Notes under the pieces: model-generated | What the model was told of the DNA's origin: nothing | Seen by the model: the letters and a program-made list of their open reading frames with translations, nothing else | The model's database searches: none | NCBI RefSeq assembly: GCF_023091745.1 | Contig: NC_068910.1 | Span: forward strand, 88,664,170 to 88,728,169 | Origin: Budorcas taxicolor | Taxonomy: Eukaryota; Chordata; Mammalia; Artiodactyla; Bovidae | Reading direction: 5' to 3' | Length of the DNA: 64,000 bases | In this document: positions 21,025 to 32,400 of the stretch, in pieces | Layout: each line of letters begins with the position of its first letter | Numbering within the stretch: the stretch's first letter is position 1 | Program-made: the position numbers and the translations under genes

Positions 21025-22689
21025 TCAGTTCAGTTCAGTTCAGTTGCTCAGTTGTGTCCGATTCTTTGAGACCCCATGGTTTGCAGCATACTAGGCTTCC
21101 CTGTCCATCACCAACTCCTGGAGCTTACTCAAACCCATTTCCACTGAGTCAGTGATGCCATCCAACCATCTCATCTTCTGTCATCCCCTTCTTCACCTGC
21201 CTTCAATCTCCCCCAGCATCAGGGTCTTTCAAATGAGTCAGCTCTTCGCATCAGATGGCCAAAGTATTGGAGCTTCAACTTCAACGTCAGTCCTTCCAGT
21301 GAATATTCAGGACTGATTTCCTTTAGAATGCACTAGTTGGATCTTCTTGCTGTCCAAGGACTCTCAAGAGTCTTCTCCAACACCACAGTTCAAAAGTATC
21401 AATTCTTCAGTGCTCAGCTTTCTTTATGGCCCAAATCTCATATCCATACATGATTACTGGAAAAACTATAGCTTTGAATACACAAACCTTTGTTGGCAAA
21501 GAAATGTCTCTGCTTTTTAATATGCTGTCTAGGTTGGTCATAATCTTTCTTCCAAGAAGCAAGCATCTTTTAATTTTATGGCTGCAGTCACCATTTGCAG
21601 TGAGTTTGGAGACCCCCAAATTAAAGTCTGTCACTGTTTCCACTGTTTCCCCATCTATTTCCCATGAAGTGATGGGACCAGATGCCATGGTCTTAGTTTT
21701 CTGAATGTTGAGTTTTAAGCCAACATTTTCAGTCTCCTCTTTCACTTTCATTGAGAGGCTCTTTAGTTCTTCTTCGCTTTCTTCCGTTAAGTGTGGTGTC
21801 ATCTGCATATCTGAGGTTATTGATAGTTCTCCCAGCAATCTTGATTCACTTTGTGCTTCATACAGTCTAGCATTTCTCATGATGTACCCTACATATAAGT
21901 TAAATAAGCAGGGTGACAGTATACAGCCTTAATGTACTCCTTTCCCTATTTGGAACCAATCTGTTGTTCCATGTCCAGTTCTAGCTGTTGCTTCTTGACC
22001 TGTATACAGATTTTTCAGGAGGCAGGTCACATGGTCTAGTAGTCCCTTCTCTTTAAGAATTTTCCACAGCTTGTTTTGGTCCACACAGTCACATACACAG
22101 TTTGGCATAGTCCATAAAGCAGAAGTAGATGTTTTTCTAGAACTCTCTTGCTTTTTCCATGATCCAGAGGATGTTAACAATTTGATCTCTGCTTCCTCTG
22201 CCTTTTCTAAATCCTTCTTGAACTTCTGGAAGTTCATCGTTCATTACTGCTGAAGCCTGGCTTGGAGAATTTTGAGCATTACTTTACTAGTGTGTGGGAT
22301 GAGTGCAAGTTTGCGGTAGTCTTAGCATTCTTTGGCATTGCCTTTCTTTGGGATTGGAATGAAAACTGACCTTTTCCAGTCCTGTGGCCACTGCTGAGTT
22401 TTTCAAATTTGCTGGCATAATGAGTGCAGCACTTTAACGGCATCATCTTTTAGGATTTGAAATGGCTCAACTGGAATTCTATCACCTCCACTAGCTTTGT
22501 TCATAGTGATGCTTCCTAAGGCCCACTTGACTTCACATTCCAAGATGTCTGGCTCTAGATGAGTGCTCACACCATCGTGATTATCTGGGAAGATCTTTTT
22601 TGTACAGTTCTTCCGTGTTTTCTTGCCACCTCTTCTTAATATCTTCTGCTTCTGTTAGGTCCATACCATCCCTGTCCTTTACAGATAAA
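21025..22689 (-). mobile_element. BovB LINE, 5'-truncated
   Basis: Begins with the reversed 3' end (aattcagttcagttcagttc, gctcagttgtgtccgattct) and proceeds through the C-terminal and reverse-transcriptase region to ctgttaggtccataccatcc, about 1.66 kb. It reaches further 5' than the 13.9 kb copy. Several short indels; no target duplication seen. Confidence 0.95.
21407..22237 (-). pseudogene. BovB reverse transcriptase remnant
   Basis: Minus-strand frames at 21929-22237 and 21407-21880 carry pieces of the BovB protein (LWKILKEKGLLDHVTCLLKN, ESEEELKSLSMKVKEETENV, LLLGRKIMTNLDSILKSRDI). The catalytic-Asp pair region around 21.8 kb is frameshifted, so YADD is not read in frame with the rest. More decayed than the 53.4 kb copy. 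Confidence 0.88.
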
Positions 22690-22748
22690 TCAATACTTAA
22701 GAAATGCTCAAATGAATTAAATAATTATGTAATTGATCTATCTTGTTA

Positions 22749-22900
22749 AAAGTGTAAGTCGCTCAGTCGTGTCCAACTCTTTGCAACCCCATAAACTATA
22801 CAGTCCATGGAATTCTTCAGGCCTGAATACTGGAGTGGGTAAACTTTCCCTTCTCCAGGGGATCTTCCCAAAGGTCTCCTGCATTGCAGGCAGAATCCTA
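22749..22900 (-). mobile_element. Bov-tA SINE, short-body subfamily
   Basis: Reverse copy from gtgtaagtcgctcagtcgtg to tgcattgcaggcagaatc. It shares the body deletion seen at 3.86 and 43.6 kb (cataaactatacagtccatg). Part of the head is missing. Confidence 0.85.
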
Positions 22901-23751
22901 CAATAGTCAAGTAAATCATGAATAATAAGTGGAAAACTCTAATTGAAGAGCTTTAGGTGTAAGATTACTCCACTACAGCAATCTGCTGAAAAATAAGTAG
23001 AAAATGTTAGTTTATGCACATATCCATTTAGGACTTTTTTTCCCCTTTGTGGCATCCAGGGCATTTAATAGCTGGTGCTATCAAAGAAAGCATTGTTTGC
23101 CTTCTTCCCTGTGGAATATAACATTTAAACTGAAACTCACCTCTTATTTGATATTGAAACATGAGTCGAAATGCCTGCTGATTTGAAAAGCTCTTCACTT
23201 CACTGGGATGTGTTTTAACATTTACATTGTCATTTGAACAGCATGCCTCACACAATACTTCTCAGGAAATCCACTTGTGATTTCAAAGCATAAATCTTTA
23301 AATGCTAGGCATTTTTTCTCATAAATTGCTTTCTTGTAATTTTAAAATTACTCTGTCCTTGAAAATTTCTTTCAAGAAAGAAAATCAATTGAGGCTTTAT
23401 CAACTCATTGAACAAGTGAATCTGATCTATGCCGGTGTGGGCCTCCCTGCACCCCCCTCCATATATGTGGCTCGAGCTCCATAACTGTCAGTGTTAATGT
23501 GTCTTTTCTAAGGAAAGGTGCACAGATTGTCTCAGAAGAGCCGTCTAATCTCTCTAAGGGCTTCAAGATTGGACATTAGCCTTTGAAAGCTCTCTAGGAA
23601 AAGTATTGAGATATTGTAGTCTCACAGTTAATCGCATAGTTCATCTCATACCTGTATTTTGAACCTACAATCTCTCTGATGAAGTTTTGTCAGAGAATGA
23701 AGTGCAAATCAGAAAGCGAGTAAGGTTGGGTACCTGAGGATCTTGTTGCTT
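22901..23751. other. SINE-free unassigned stretch
   Basis: 23.0-23.3 kb is of mixed composition (tagctggtgctatcaaagaa, ttgaacagcatgcctcacac) and could be unique sequence. No exon recognised. Confidence 0.4.
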
Positions 23752-24058
23752 TTTTTCTTTAGTTTAAACTTTTTATTTTATATTGGATAAAGCTTATTAA
23801 CAGTGTTGTGATAGTTTCAGGTGGGCAGCAAAGGGACTCAGCCATATACATATGGGCATCTCTTCTCCTCCAAACTCCCCTCCCCTCCAGGCTGCCACAT
23901 AACACTGAGGAGAGTTCCCTGTGCTATACATCAAGGCCTTGTTGTTAATCCATTTTAAATATAACAGTGTGTACATGTCCATCCCACACTCCCTAACTAT
24001 CCCGACCCCCAGCCTTCCCTCTTGCAGCCATAAGTCCATTCTCTAAATCTGTGAGTCT
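23752..24058 (-). mobile_element. Artiodactyl L1 3' UTR
   Basis: Reverse L1 3' end: ttggataaagcttattaaca gtgttgtg, caaagggactcagccatata, gttccctgtgctatacatca, ttgttgttaatccattttaa, ccataagtccattctctaaa. Over 300 bp, well preserved. Confidence 0.85.
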
Positions 24059-25010
24059 AATTGCTTTTTAAAAATATATTTGCAAATCATATCTATTTAA
24101 ATTTGCTTTGGTGATTATAATTCTTGAAAATACCTAAGATCTGCTGGGCAAGCCAGTTTGCTCTCAGTAATATTTCTTCTTCTCTAGACACTGAGTTTTC
24201 ATATCCCTCCTTCACGTGAAGTCATTCATCTTTCTTCTCAGTCTTTCATCCCCACATATTTTCATTCATAAAAGCTCCTACTCTCTGTTTGTGGGTTCTT
24301 TGTTGGAGTGGTTTTCAAAAGGAAAAGAGGGAAAGAAATGTCTTTATTTTTATAAACCTAAAAGCTGAAGAGCTGTATAACCATAAATGTTTATCAGCTG
24401 CCTTCAGAATACATGACCTGCTTCAGACAATATTAATCAGATGTTCTATTTAACTCTTCCGTTTTTCACAGAGAGATGCTATAGTAAATATAAGATCCCT
24501 ATTTCCTGCAACATATTTTTTTGTCACTGTTTTTCTTAACTGATTTTTCAGTTGTTTTTTTTTCCTTGACTTTTGTACATTTGTTTTGTGTTTTGCTTTT
24601 TGGCTATTTCATTAAACTGGTTAAAAATAGAAAAGAGCCTATGCATTCTTGAATGAAACCAATAAGTCCTCTTAAGATCACAAATGAAATTTCTTTACTT
24701 GGCAATAAAATATTGAGATGTGGAAGAGGAAATTCTGAAGAAAATTAGAAAGCATATAAGATTTATAAGAATCTGATATTTATAAACATAAATATGTAAA
24801 AATTTTATTTAGAAATAGATATTTAGGAAAATATTTTTAAATGGTAAATAATACATGAAATTTTGTGTAGATATTAAAAGACATTCACAGATATTAAAAA
24901 TAATTTTCTGTGAACTATGAAAACCAAATAGAACAAAATTTTGAATAGGTCAAACTTCCTAAAAATGTTTAAATTTAATTTAAATCTCTTTATAAAAATC
25001 CAGAAGAAGT
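24059..25010. other. Unassigned stretch
   Basis: AT-rich; nothing recognised. Confidence 0.4.
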
Positions 25011-25213
25011 TGCTTCCCTGATGGCTCTGGGTAAAGAATCTGCCTGCAATACAGGAGACATAGGAGATGCAAGTTTGATCCTTGGGTCAGGAAAGATTCC
25101 CTGGAGGAAAAAATGTCAACCCACTCCAGTATTCTTATCTGAAAAATCCCATGAACAGAGGAGCCTGGTGGGCTACAGTCCATGGGGTCACAGAAAATCA
25201 GACATGACTGAGC
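25011..25213 (+). mobile_element. Bov-tA SINE
   Basis: Full-length copy from gcttccctgatggctctggg to cagacatgactgagca. A small duplication in the head (gacataggagatgcaagttt) resembles the 77 bp copy. Confidence 0.9.
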
Positions 25214-26785
25214 ATAATATAAATGAAAACCAGTGAAGGTGGAGTTTCAAAATGGCTTTTAATTTAGGGTTGCAGATAGATCTCAGTTATAAACTGATAG
25301 CCCTCACTCAAGTCTTTGTAAGAAAATGCAAAGCTTTACAAACATAAAAAGTAAGAAGACTCTAGTAGGGATTGACTGTGCTTCCTAACCATATTCTTCC
25401 TTCCAAGAACACGCACACACATGCACACACACAGATCTATGGAAAGCACAAATTGAATAGCATAACATAGTGCTCTTCAAATTTTAATGTGCATGCAAAT
25501 TACGAAGGATCTTGTTTAAAATATTGACTCTGACTTAGTAGGACTGGAGTGGGACCTGGGATTCTGCATCCCCACGGACTCCAAGGGCTGCTCCAGGTCA
25601 TGGAGACACACTCTAAGTAGAGTGGCCTTGACTCGTGAGCTTAGTTTTTGAGGAAGCCTGACTATTTCTTTAAATCAAAATGTGTTGAGGCTTAAATCTC
25701 TGGCTTAGAGAGTGAGTGAACAAAACCAACCAACCCTTTTGAGAGTGCTGTAAAATATTTATTGTGTTTATTCCTTGAGAATAAATGTAGAAAAAGGCTA
25801 AATATGCCTAGAGTCACAGACTATTCTTCAGAATATAAAGGCACATCATTGGCCATCTTCTGGCAAAATCTCTAGTTTTTTTTCAGGGTCCGTTTTACAC
25901 GCCTCTGCAAATGTTCATGAGCTTCCTCTGGTGGACACGTTTCCTGAAGAATATGAAAGCTTAATAAAACCCTTTTCACCTGATTTTCCAAGGATTAGCT
26001 TAGGAAGTAGAGACTCAAGCATGAGTTATGTCCTCATCATAATTCTCATGTAGAAATCAGAGAGCAACCTCCTTATACTATAGAACACACCTCCTTATAT
26101 TTTTCTAAAATTGTGGCTCCCTTTGAGAACAATGATTATGTTGCAAGAAAAAATTCAAATGAACAGAGACATTTGTATTTAACTGCAGGTAATTCATGTA
26201 CACTCTGGACTCCAGATCCTACAAGGGCTTCCAAATTAACCCAAGTTTAGAGTCTTCTATACTCCAAGCCTATCTAGACTGGGGGTTAGCTCTGACAAAC
26301 TTGGACAGATCTCAGTATTATAGTGTGTCCTACAGAGTTGGGATCAACTCCAAGGTTTATTCAGACCATACTCTACAAAAATGCTGAGAACAAAGGTTTA
26401 TAAAAGATACAATCTAGCTTCGAGTAAAAAGAGACCTCTTTCTTTTCAAAGTCTCAGAATTAAAACACCTCAAGAGAAGTGTTTTCTTAATATTGTAAAG
26501 TACAAAAATCTTGGGGGAGACATAAATTCATGCTTGTTTCTACATTTACTGGAGGCAATTTTCTACAATTCTGGTTGAAGGAGTCGTAAGTCCATTGACT
26601 TACGGCTTGAAAGTATGGTAAGATTTGTTTTTACTTGTTGCAAAATTATTGCTTTAAGAGGTGCCTTTGCCATTAAATCATATAGTAAATTTGTTTACAC
26701 ATTAATACATTTGCAACATGGAATACGCTGTTAAGTTTTTAAAAGGAAAATGTAGAAAGCAAAAACATAGATTGTAATTAAGTAG
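25214..26785. other. Unassigned stretch
   Basis: Contains a short CA-rich patch (25410-25435). Two short plus frames (26196-26387, 26381-26578) show no domain. Nothing else recognised. Confidence 0.4.
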
Positions 26786-26994
26786 TTCTAGTTGCTAAGT
26801 TATGTCCGAATTTTTTGCATCCTTATGAACTGTATGTAACCTGCCAGGTTCCTCTGTCCATGGAATTTCTCTGACAGGAATACTGGAGTGGCTTGCCATT
26901 TCCTTCTTGAGAGGATTTTCCTGATGTGGATTGAACCTGCATCTCCTGCATTGGCAGGCGGGTTCTTCACCGCTGAACCACCAGGGAAGCTCCA
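26786..26994 (-). mobile_element. Bov-tA SINE
   Basis: Reverse copy from ctagttgctaagttatgtcc to accaccagggaagctcc. Diverged body, intact reversed head. Confidence 0.88.
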
Positions 26995-27082
26995 TTTTTT
27001 TTTTCCTTGGAATAAAAAATTTATGTGAACAAAGTCTATCTTGGCAGGTCGAATTTCAGATATCTGTCTTTTACTCTTTCTG

Positions 27083-27086
<4 letters not shown>

Positions 27087-27120
<34 letters not shown>
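27087..27120. repeat. (GT)n microsatellite
   Basis: 17 perfect GT units. Confidence 0.97.
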
Positions 27121-27122
<2 letters not shown>

Positions 27123-27650
27123 CTAAGATGAACTAAAACAACCTAGATAAGTTCGCACTCTCAGGATTTCAACCTTGGTCATTACTCTTTTATTTAATAC
27201 CCATGTAGCAACATCCTGACTTATCTCATGCTTCAAGGGTTCTGCTTACCCTGTATTTTGAGACGCTCTGGAGATGGCTGACATGTTGCATTTTGGTGGC
27301 CTTTCTTCATCTCTGCCCATCTCTGGCTCAGGGCCACTTCCAGCTTGTTATGGATCACTTTTCCTATCATCTGGGCTTTCTTTTTTGGGTTTATGCCCAT
27401 CACCCCATAATCAAGATTGGTACCACTTTACCCAGACTAAATAGAGAAGATGCTTCCTGACTTCATCACACCACAGATTAATTTTACTGTATTATTAAAC
27501 AAAATGTGAGTGACCTGAAATAGCAGAAAGAAACTATAATATTGAAAAGAAAATTTAAAACTGTATGCAACTATTCCTAGGGTTATTAGATGCTTTCTCC
27601 CTCAGAGTTTGTTTTTTCAGTGTTTACAGGATATAGCTTAACATTCCTTC
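27121..27650. other. Unassigned stretch
   Basis: Nothing recognised. Confidence 0.4.
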
Positions 27651-27727
27651 AGTTCAGTTCAGTTCAGTCGCTCAGTCATGTCCAACTCTGCAGCCCCATG
27701 AATCGCAGCATGCCAGGCCTCCCTAAT
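27651..27727 (-). mobile_element. BovB 3' terminus, very short
   Basis: cagttcagttcagttcagtc gctcagtcatgtccaactct through gcagcatgccaggcctccct. Only about 77 bp of BovB remains, a severely 5'-truncated insertion. A few bases after ccaactct are deleted. Confidence 0.9.
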
Positions 27728-29478
27728 GGGTGTCATTGATCATGTACCATGATAGTGTACACAGGGGAAATTCAGACCCCTAATATTCTCCTGGTCTTAG
27801 AAAAAGTGATTCAGTTTCTATTTCTGTAAAATGGGAATAATACGTGGAGTTAAATGGAATAATGAATAGGAGGTTTTTCTTTTGTTTAATGGTATGAATC
27901 ATGTACCCAGCATGAAGTAAACTCTGATTATTTGCCATTTGCTTTTCTTACCAGAATGATTATTGTTGTTCTCGTAATCAGGCTAGCTCTAGTCAAATAT
28001 TATGGAATTTTTCAACATCTCTATTTATTAAGTCTAATTAACTCCGTTTGACAGATGGGACAAGAATGGCCAGGTGTCATCAGGATTGTCTACGGTGATT
28101 CAAACTTTAAAAGAAGTCTTTTTGACTCCAAAACCTTTGACTTTTCCCCTACGTGGTACTTTCAGCTTTACTGTTTTCTTAAATAGAACTATCATTTCTC
28201 AGTTAATGAATCTTTCCATTTTGTTTTGAAGAAATGTTATTGGTCAATTAAATCATCTGTAAAGAAATAAAAACTCATCATAAATTACCTCTGACCAATA
28301 AAACTTTTAAAATTTCCTAAGGTATTTATTTTTTATCTTATTTTATAATATTATATGTTTATATTAATTTTTATACCTTGTTTATAATTAACTCTCCTTT
28401 GTTAAATCTCTAATCTGAGTTACACTGAACTATTTTATATACTAAAATCTTAAACAGTAGAGAAAGCTGGGTCTATATTTCTGAATAGTTACATAAATTT
28501 GAAGCTGCATATAAAATACTCTATGCTTCTTGCTAAAATCTATAAACCTAAATTTGGAAGGATACAGCTATTTTACTATGGAAGCTTATTCTGCTTCTTT
28601 AGCCTGCAATTTGAATACTTTATTTTAAAAGCTGTTAACAAAAATAACACATTAGTCCACTTGGTGGGGTAGGAGACACTGAAATCCAGTTAGAGATTTG
28701 CTGCTTTAGATACAGTGTAATTATGTGGTGAAAATCTTTTTGTCCTTTCATTTTATCCTAACTTGTGCCTTGCAAAATTAGCAATTCCACATAAGAAAGT
28801 TGTGGTAATTATTTTCTTAAAATTGTCAGAATGTGTGCTAATCTGGGGATAGTTATCTTTATTCCTTCTTTGGCTTATTACAGGTTTAAATTAAGCTGAG
28901 GTTTCTTTAGTGTTATTTTTCTAGAGCCACTGGGATTAGAGATGATGGATTTTGTGGTGCTCTGAGTATAGTTAAGCTTTTGTCAACATAAGTATAAAAT
29001 TATTGCTGTGTGCAGTTGGTATGTTTTCGAAGGTAATTAAAGCTAAACATTGTGCAGAGAAAGATGATTAGAAATCTTCAATTCACAAAGAAATCCAGCT
29101 TTGCTTTGACACCTAAAACCTCACATTCTTTCTGTTTAAAAAAAACCAAACTTATACTACAGAACTTATAGAAAATTCTTCGTGCTGATTGCAAAATCAA
29201 CCCAAATACTGAATTATTTTCTGTAAAATGTATGATTCTTACCCCTGACAGTCTAAGCACTATCTGAATATTTTAGAACTTTATTTGTTCATTTCATATT
29301 CCTACTTTATAGAATAGTTTTATATACTTTTGATAGGGATATTTTAAAAAAACAAACAGAGATGACAGACTTAATTACGTATTTGTTATTTTTTTCTTTT
29401 TTTATAAAGCTATCCACTTAAAATTTACCTTTTTTTAAATGCTGACATCACCATTTTATTAGGGATATGAATCTTGAT
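27728..29478. other. SINE-free unassigned block (1.75 kb)
   Basis: AT-rich. Around 28.04 kb, acagatgggacaagaatggc weakly recalls MIR. Nothing else recognised. Confidence 0.35.
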
Positions 29479-29485
29479 AAAATGC

Positions 29486-29787
29486 TGGAAGGAGATCAGT
29501 CCTGGGATTTCTTTGGAAGGAATGATGCTAAAGCTGAAACTCCAGTACTTTGGCCACCTCATACGAAGAGTTGACTCATTGGAAAAGACTCTGATGCTGG
29601 GAGGGATTGGGGGCAGGAGGAGAAGGGGACGACCGAGGATGAGATGGCTGGATGGCATCACTGACTCAATGGACGTGAATCTGAGTGAACTTCGGGAGAT
29701 GGTGATGGACAGGGAGGCCTGGCGTGCTGCGATTCATGGGGTCGCAAAGAATCGGACACGACCGAGCGACTGAACTGAACTGAACTG
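29486..29787 (+). mobile_element. Young BovB 3' end with 7-bp target duplication
   Basis: About 300 bp nearly identical to the BovB consensus I remember, from ggagatcagtcctgggattt to gaccgagcgactgaactgaa. It keeps many CpGs (gggacgaccgagg, ggacacgaccgagcg). Candidate target duplication aaaatgc at 29479-29485 and 29788-29794. CpG retention suggests a recent insertion, possibly species-specific. Confidence 0.95.
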
Positions 29788-29794
29788 AAAATGC

Positions 29795-30284
29795 AGGAGA
29801 AAGTAGGTTAATGCCAAAAGCTAACATACTTGGTGTAAACGGTAATTTGGGTTGCTTCTGAATTCTCCTTTTCATCTTTCCTCACAAAATATTCTGATTC
29901 TTTTGTGTGATATAGTTTCTTTATGTTTGTATTTTCTTAGTAATTTTGCTTTTAAAATCCTAAGACGGTTAGAAATATGGTTGTCAAAGTTATAAATTTA
30001 AAAATATACATAATGTAAGTAACTCATCATCATTTAATACATTAGATATTATGCTTTATATAAACTGGATTGTTATTATCTAAAACTCTTCAAGTGATAA
30101 TATTGATATCAGAAAAGAGAATTAAAGTCAAATTTTAATAAAAGGTGATTCGTTATTGGAAAATTAGAAAACCCAACACTATAAACCCAGCACTGTTGGT
30201 TGAGTGCATTTGAGAGAAAAAAAAAAAAAACCATGTTGATGAAAGACAAATAGAAATAGAGGCAAGATAATAATAATGCCAGGG
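29795..30284. other. Unassigned stretch
   Basis: AT-rich with an A-run at 30218-30231. Confidence 0.4.
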
Positions 30285-30452
30285 TGCTTATCAAACAACA
30301 TCTATTAAGCACTTTTCACATATCAACTGCTTATATCCTTTCAAAAACCTTATGAAGTATGTAGTTATTATTCTATTCATTTTATATATTAGAAAATTGA
30401 GGCTCAGAGATGTTTTTGAGCTTGCCCAAAGTTAGTTAACAATTAGCTGTCG
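30285..30452 (+). mobile_element. MIR SINE
   Basis: atctattaagcacttttcac, ccttatgaagtatgtagtta, ttattctattcattttatat, gaaaattgaggctcagagat, gagcttgcccaaagttag follow the MIR core order. A Bov-tA begins just downstream. Confidence 0.75.
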
Positions 30453-30454
30453 CT

Positions 30455-30583
30455 TAAGTCGTTCAGTCGCTCAGTCGTGTCCGACTCTTTGCGACCCCAT
30501 GGACTGAAGCCTACCAGGCTCCTCCCTCCATGGGATTCTCCAGGCAAGAATACTGGAGTGGGTTGCCATTTTCTTCTCCAATA
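30455..30583 (-). mobile_element. Bov-A SINE, partial
   Basis: Reverse body only (gtcgttcagtcgctcagtcg to ggttgccattttcttctcca); the tRNA head is absent. Several CpGs remain. Confidence 0.88.
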
Positions 30584-30609
30584 ACCCTGTTTGGGGTCAG
30601 GTGATCAAT

Positions 30610-30993
30610 GAAACCTATTCACCAGAATGAATATTTAAACTGAAACCTAAAGGAAAAGAGGGAACTAGCCACATCAAGGATCTGGGGAATGAAAGAACAC
30701 CCAAGAGAAATAACTTGTGCAAGGACAGTGGAGCAGGCAAAAGTGTGGAGGTCTGAAGAATGGAAGGAGGCTGCCTGTAGCTGGAAGGACATGAGTCTGG
30801 CAGAGAATGGTGTAAGAAGACGTTAGAGATATATGCAAAGGCTGGATTATTACCTGTAGTCTACATAATGGATGTTGAGAATGGATATTTTTTGAAGTAC
30901 AATCAAAAGTCATACAGCCTTGAGTGAAATGATTTGATTGACATTTAAAGAATACATTTGCTAAGGGTAAAGATGGGATGGCAACTTAGGAAA
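30610..30993 (-). mobile_element. L2 LINE, 3' part (third copy)
   Basis: aaactgaaacctaaaggaaa, ggatctggggaatgaaagaa, gaaataacttgtgcaaggac, ggctggattattacctgtag match L2 in reverse. The copy continues through 31405-31543 and 32041-32400. Confidence 0.65.
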
Positions 30994-31206
30994 AGTGAAA
31001 ATGTTAGTCACTCAGTCATGTCCCGCTCTTTGCAAACTCATGGACTCTAGCCCACCAGGCTCCTCTGTCCATGCAATTCTCAAGGCAAGAACACTAGAAT
31101 GGGTAGCTAGTCCCTTCTTCAGGGGATCTTCCCGACCCAGGGATCAAACCCTGGTCTGCCACATTGCAGGCAAATTCTTTACAGTCTGAGCTACCAGGGA
31201 AACCCC
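30994..31206 (-). mobile_element. Bov-tA SINE
   Basis: Full reverse copy, gaaaatgttagtcactcagt to tgagctaccagggaaacccc, inserted in the L2. Confidence 0.9.
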
Positions 31207-31240
31207 AATTCCACATGTGAAAAATATTAGTGAGTGAGTG

Positions 31241-31404
31241 AATGAAGTCGCTCAGTTGTGTAGGACTCTTTGCGACCCCATGGACTGTAGCCTACAAGGC
31301 TCCTCTGTCCATGAAATTTTCCAGGCAAGAGTACTGGAGTGGGTTGCCATTTGTCTCCCGTATTGCAGGCAGACGCTTTAACCTCTGAGCCACCAGGGAA
31401 GTCG
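31241..31404 (-). mobile_element. Bov-tA SINE with internal deletion
   Basis: Reverse copy. The body joins directly from gttgccatttgtctcc to cgtattgcaggcagacgctt, so about 40 bp including the B-box side are missing. Head end tgagccaccagggaagtc is intact. Confidence 0.88.
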
Positions 31405-31543
31405 GAAAAAACAAACAAAAAAAAAGAGGTAGTACTAGTGATAAAGGACAAATTCAGGAAATATTTTGTAGGTGAAATCTACATAAGTTGTAGATGAATT
31501 TGAAGGAAGATGAAAGTGAAGAAAAGGGAGAAATCAAGAATGA
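31405..31543 (-). mobile_element. L2 LINE, middle piece
   Basis: Short L2 wording ending in ggagaaatcaagaatga. Its last 8 bases (aagaatga, 31536-31543) are the left target duplication of the following L1. Confidence 0.5.
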
Positions 31544-32040
31544 CAATTACACAATTGATGAACCTACATTGAAACTTCATTGTCATCCAAAATCCAGAGT
31601 TTACATTAGGGTTCATTCCGTGTGCTGTACATATGACAAATAGAGTGAACTCTAATGTAAACTCTGGATTTGGGGTGACAGACATATTTCAATGTAGGTT
31701 ATTCAATTGTTAGTGAAGTACCACTCTGGATAGGGTTGTTGATACTGGGGGAGCCTGTACCTGTGTGCTGGGCGACTCCACTTTCACTTTTCACTTTCGT
31801 GCATTGGAGAAGGAAATGGCAACCCACTCCAGTGTTCTTGCCTGGAGAATCCCAGGGACAGGGGAGCCTGGTGGGCTGCCGTCTATGGAGTCACAGAGTC
31901 GGACACGACTGAAGCGACTTAGCTGCAGCAGCAGCAGTACCTGTGTGAGAGCCATAAGAACTCAGTATTTTTCACTCAGTTTTGTTGTGAATCTAAAAAT
32001 CCTCTAAAGCTTAAAGCCTATTAAGATGTTTTAAAATAAG
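31544..32040 (+). mobile_element. Old L1 3' end with duplicated, inverted 5' segment
   Basis: The plus-oriented part (31647-31757 and 31948-32040) is an old L1M-type 3' UTR: ctctaatgtaaactctggat, ttcaatgtaggttattcaat, gaagtaccactctgg, gttgtgaatctaaaaatcct ctaaagc. The left part is the same region inverted: 31552-31614 pairs with 31647-31709, 53 of 63 positions matching, with a 32-nt loop. Direct repeats aagaatga at 31536-31543 and 32041-32048 enclose both parts, so it is a single insertion. A Bov-A2 lies inside. Confidence 0.8.
31768..31937 (+). mobile_element. Bov-A2 SINE, 5'-truncated, 10-bp target duplication
   Basis: Starts just before the linker (cactttcacttttcactttc), includes the whole second monomer and a ctgcagcagcagcag tail. 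Direct repeats tacctgtgtg at 31758-31767 and 31938-31947. It sits in the L1, which sits in the L2. Confidence 0.95.
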
Positions 32041-32400
32041 AAGAATGAAAAAAAGTTTGGCTTGAGTAACTCAGTGGAAAATGATGTCATTAGCTGAGAT
32101 GAGGAAAGCTGGAGAGGGTAAGAGCTGTAAGAAGGAACAGAAAGAGCAGGGCTCCATTATTGTCAAGTTAGGTTGGAGCCATCCATTGGACATGCAGGGG
32201 AACACATCCAACAAGCAATTGCATAGGTAGGCAAGGGGCTCAGAAGAAATGTCTGAACTGAGGATCTAAATTTGGGACTTGTTATTATAAAGGAGGGCTT
32301 TAAATGATAAGATATGAGATCAGTGAGGCAGATAAATCTGATAAAGAAGAGAGGAAGGCCCAGACTGAGTCCTGAAGAACCTCCTACTTCATGATTTTAG
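32041..32400 (-). mobile_element. L2 LINE, 5'-side piece
   Basis: Resumes L2 exactly after the L1 target duplication: agtttggcttgagtaactca, gctgagatgaggaaagctgg, ggatctaaatttgggacttg, cccagactgagtcctgaaga. Order agrees with the other L2 pieces in this window. Confidence 0.65.

Noticed and set aside
25410..25435. CA-rich patch as a microsatellite
   Set aside because: Too short and interrupted to count as one.
31552..31709. 63-bp inverted repeat as a MITE or microRNA precursor
   Set aside because: Both arms match an old L1 3' UTR, and the target duplication encloses the whole L1, so an inverted L1 explains it.
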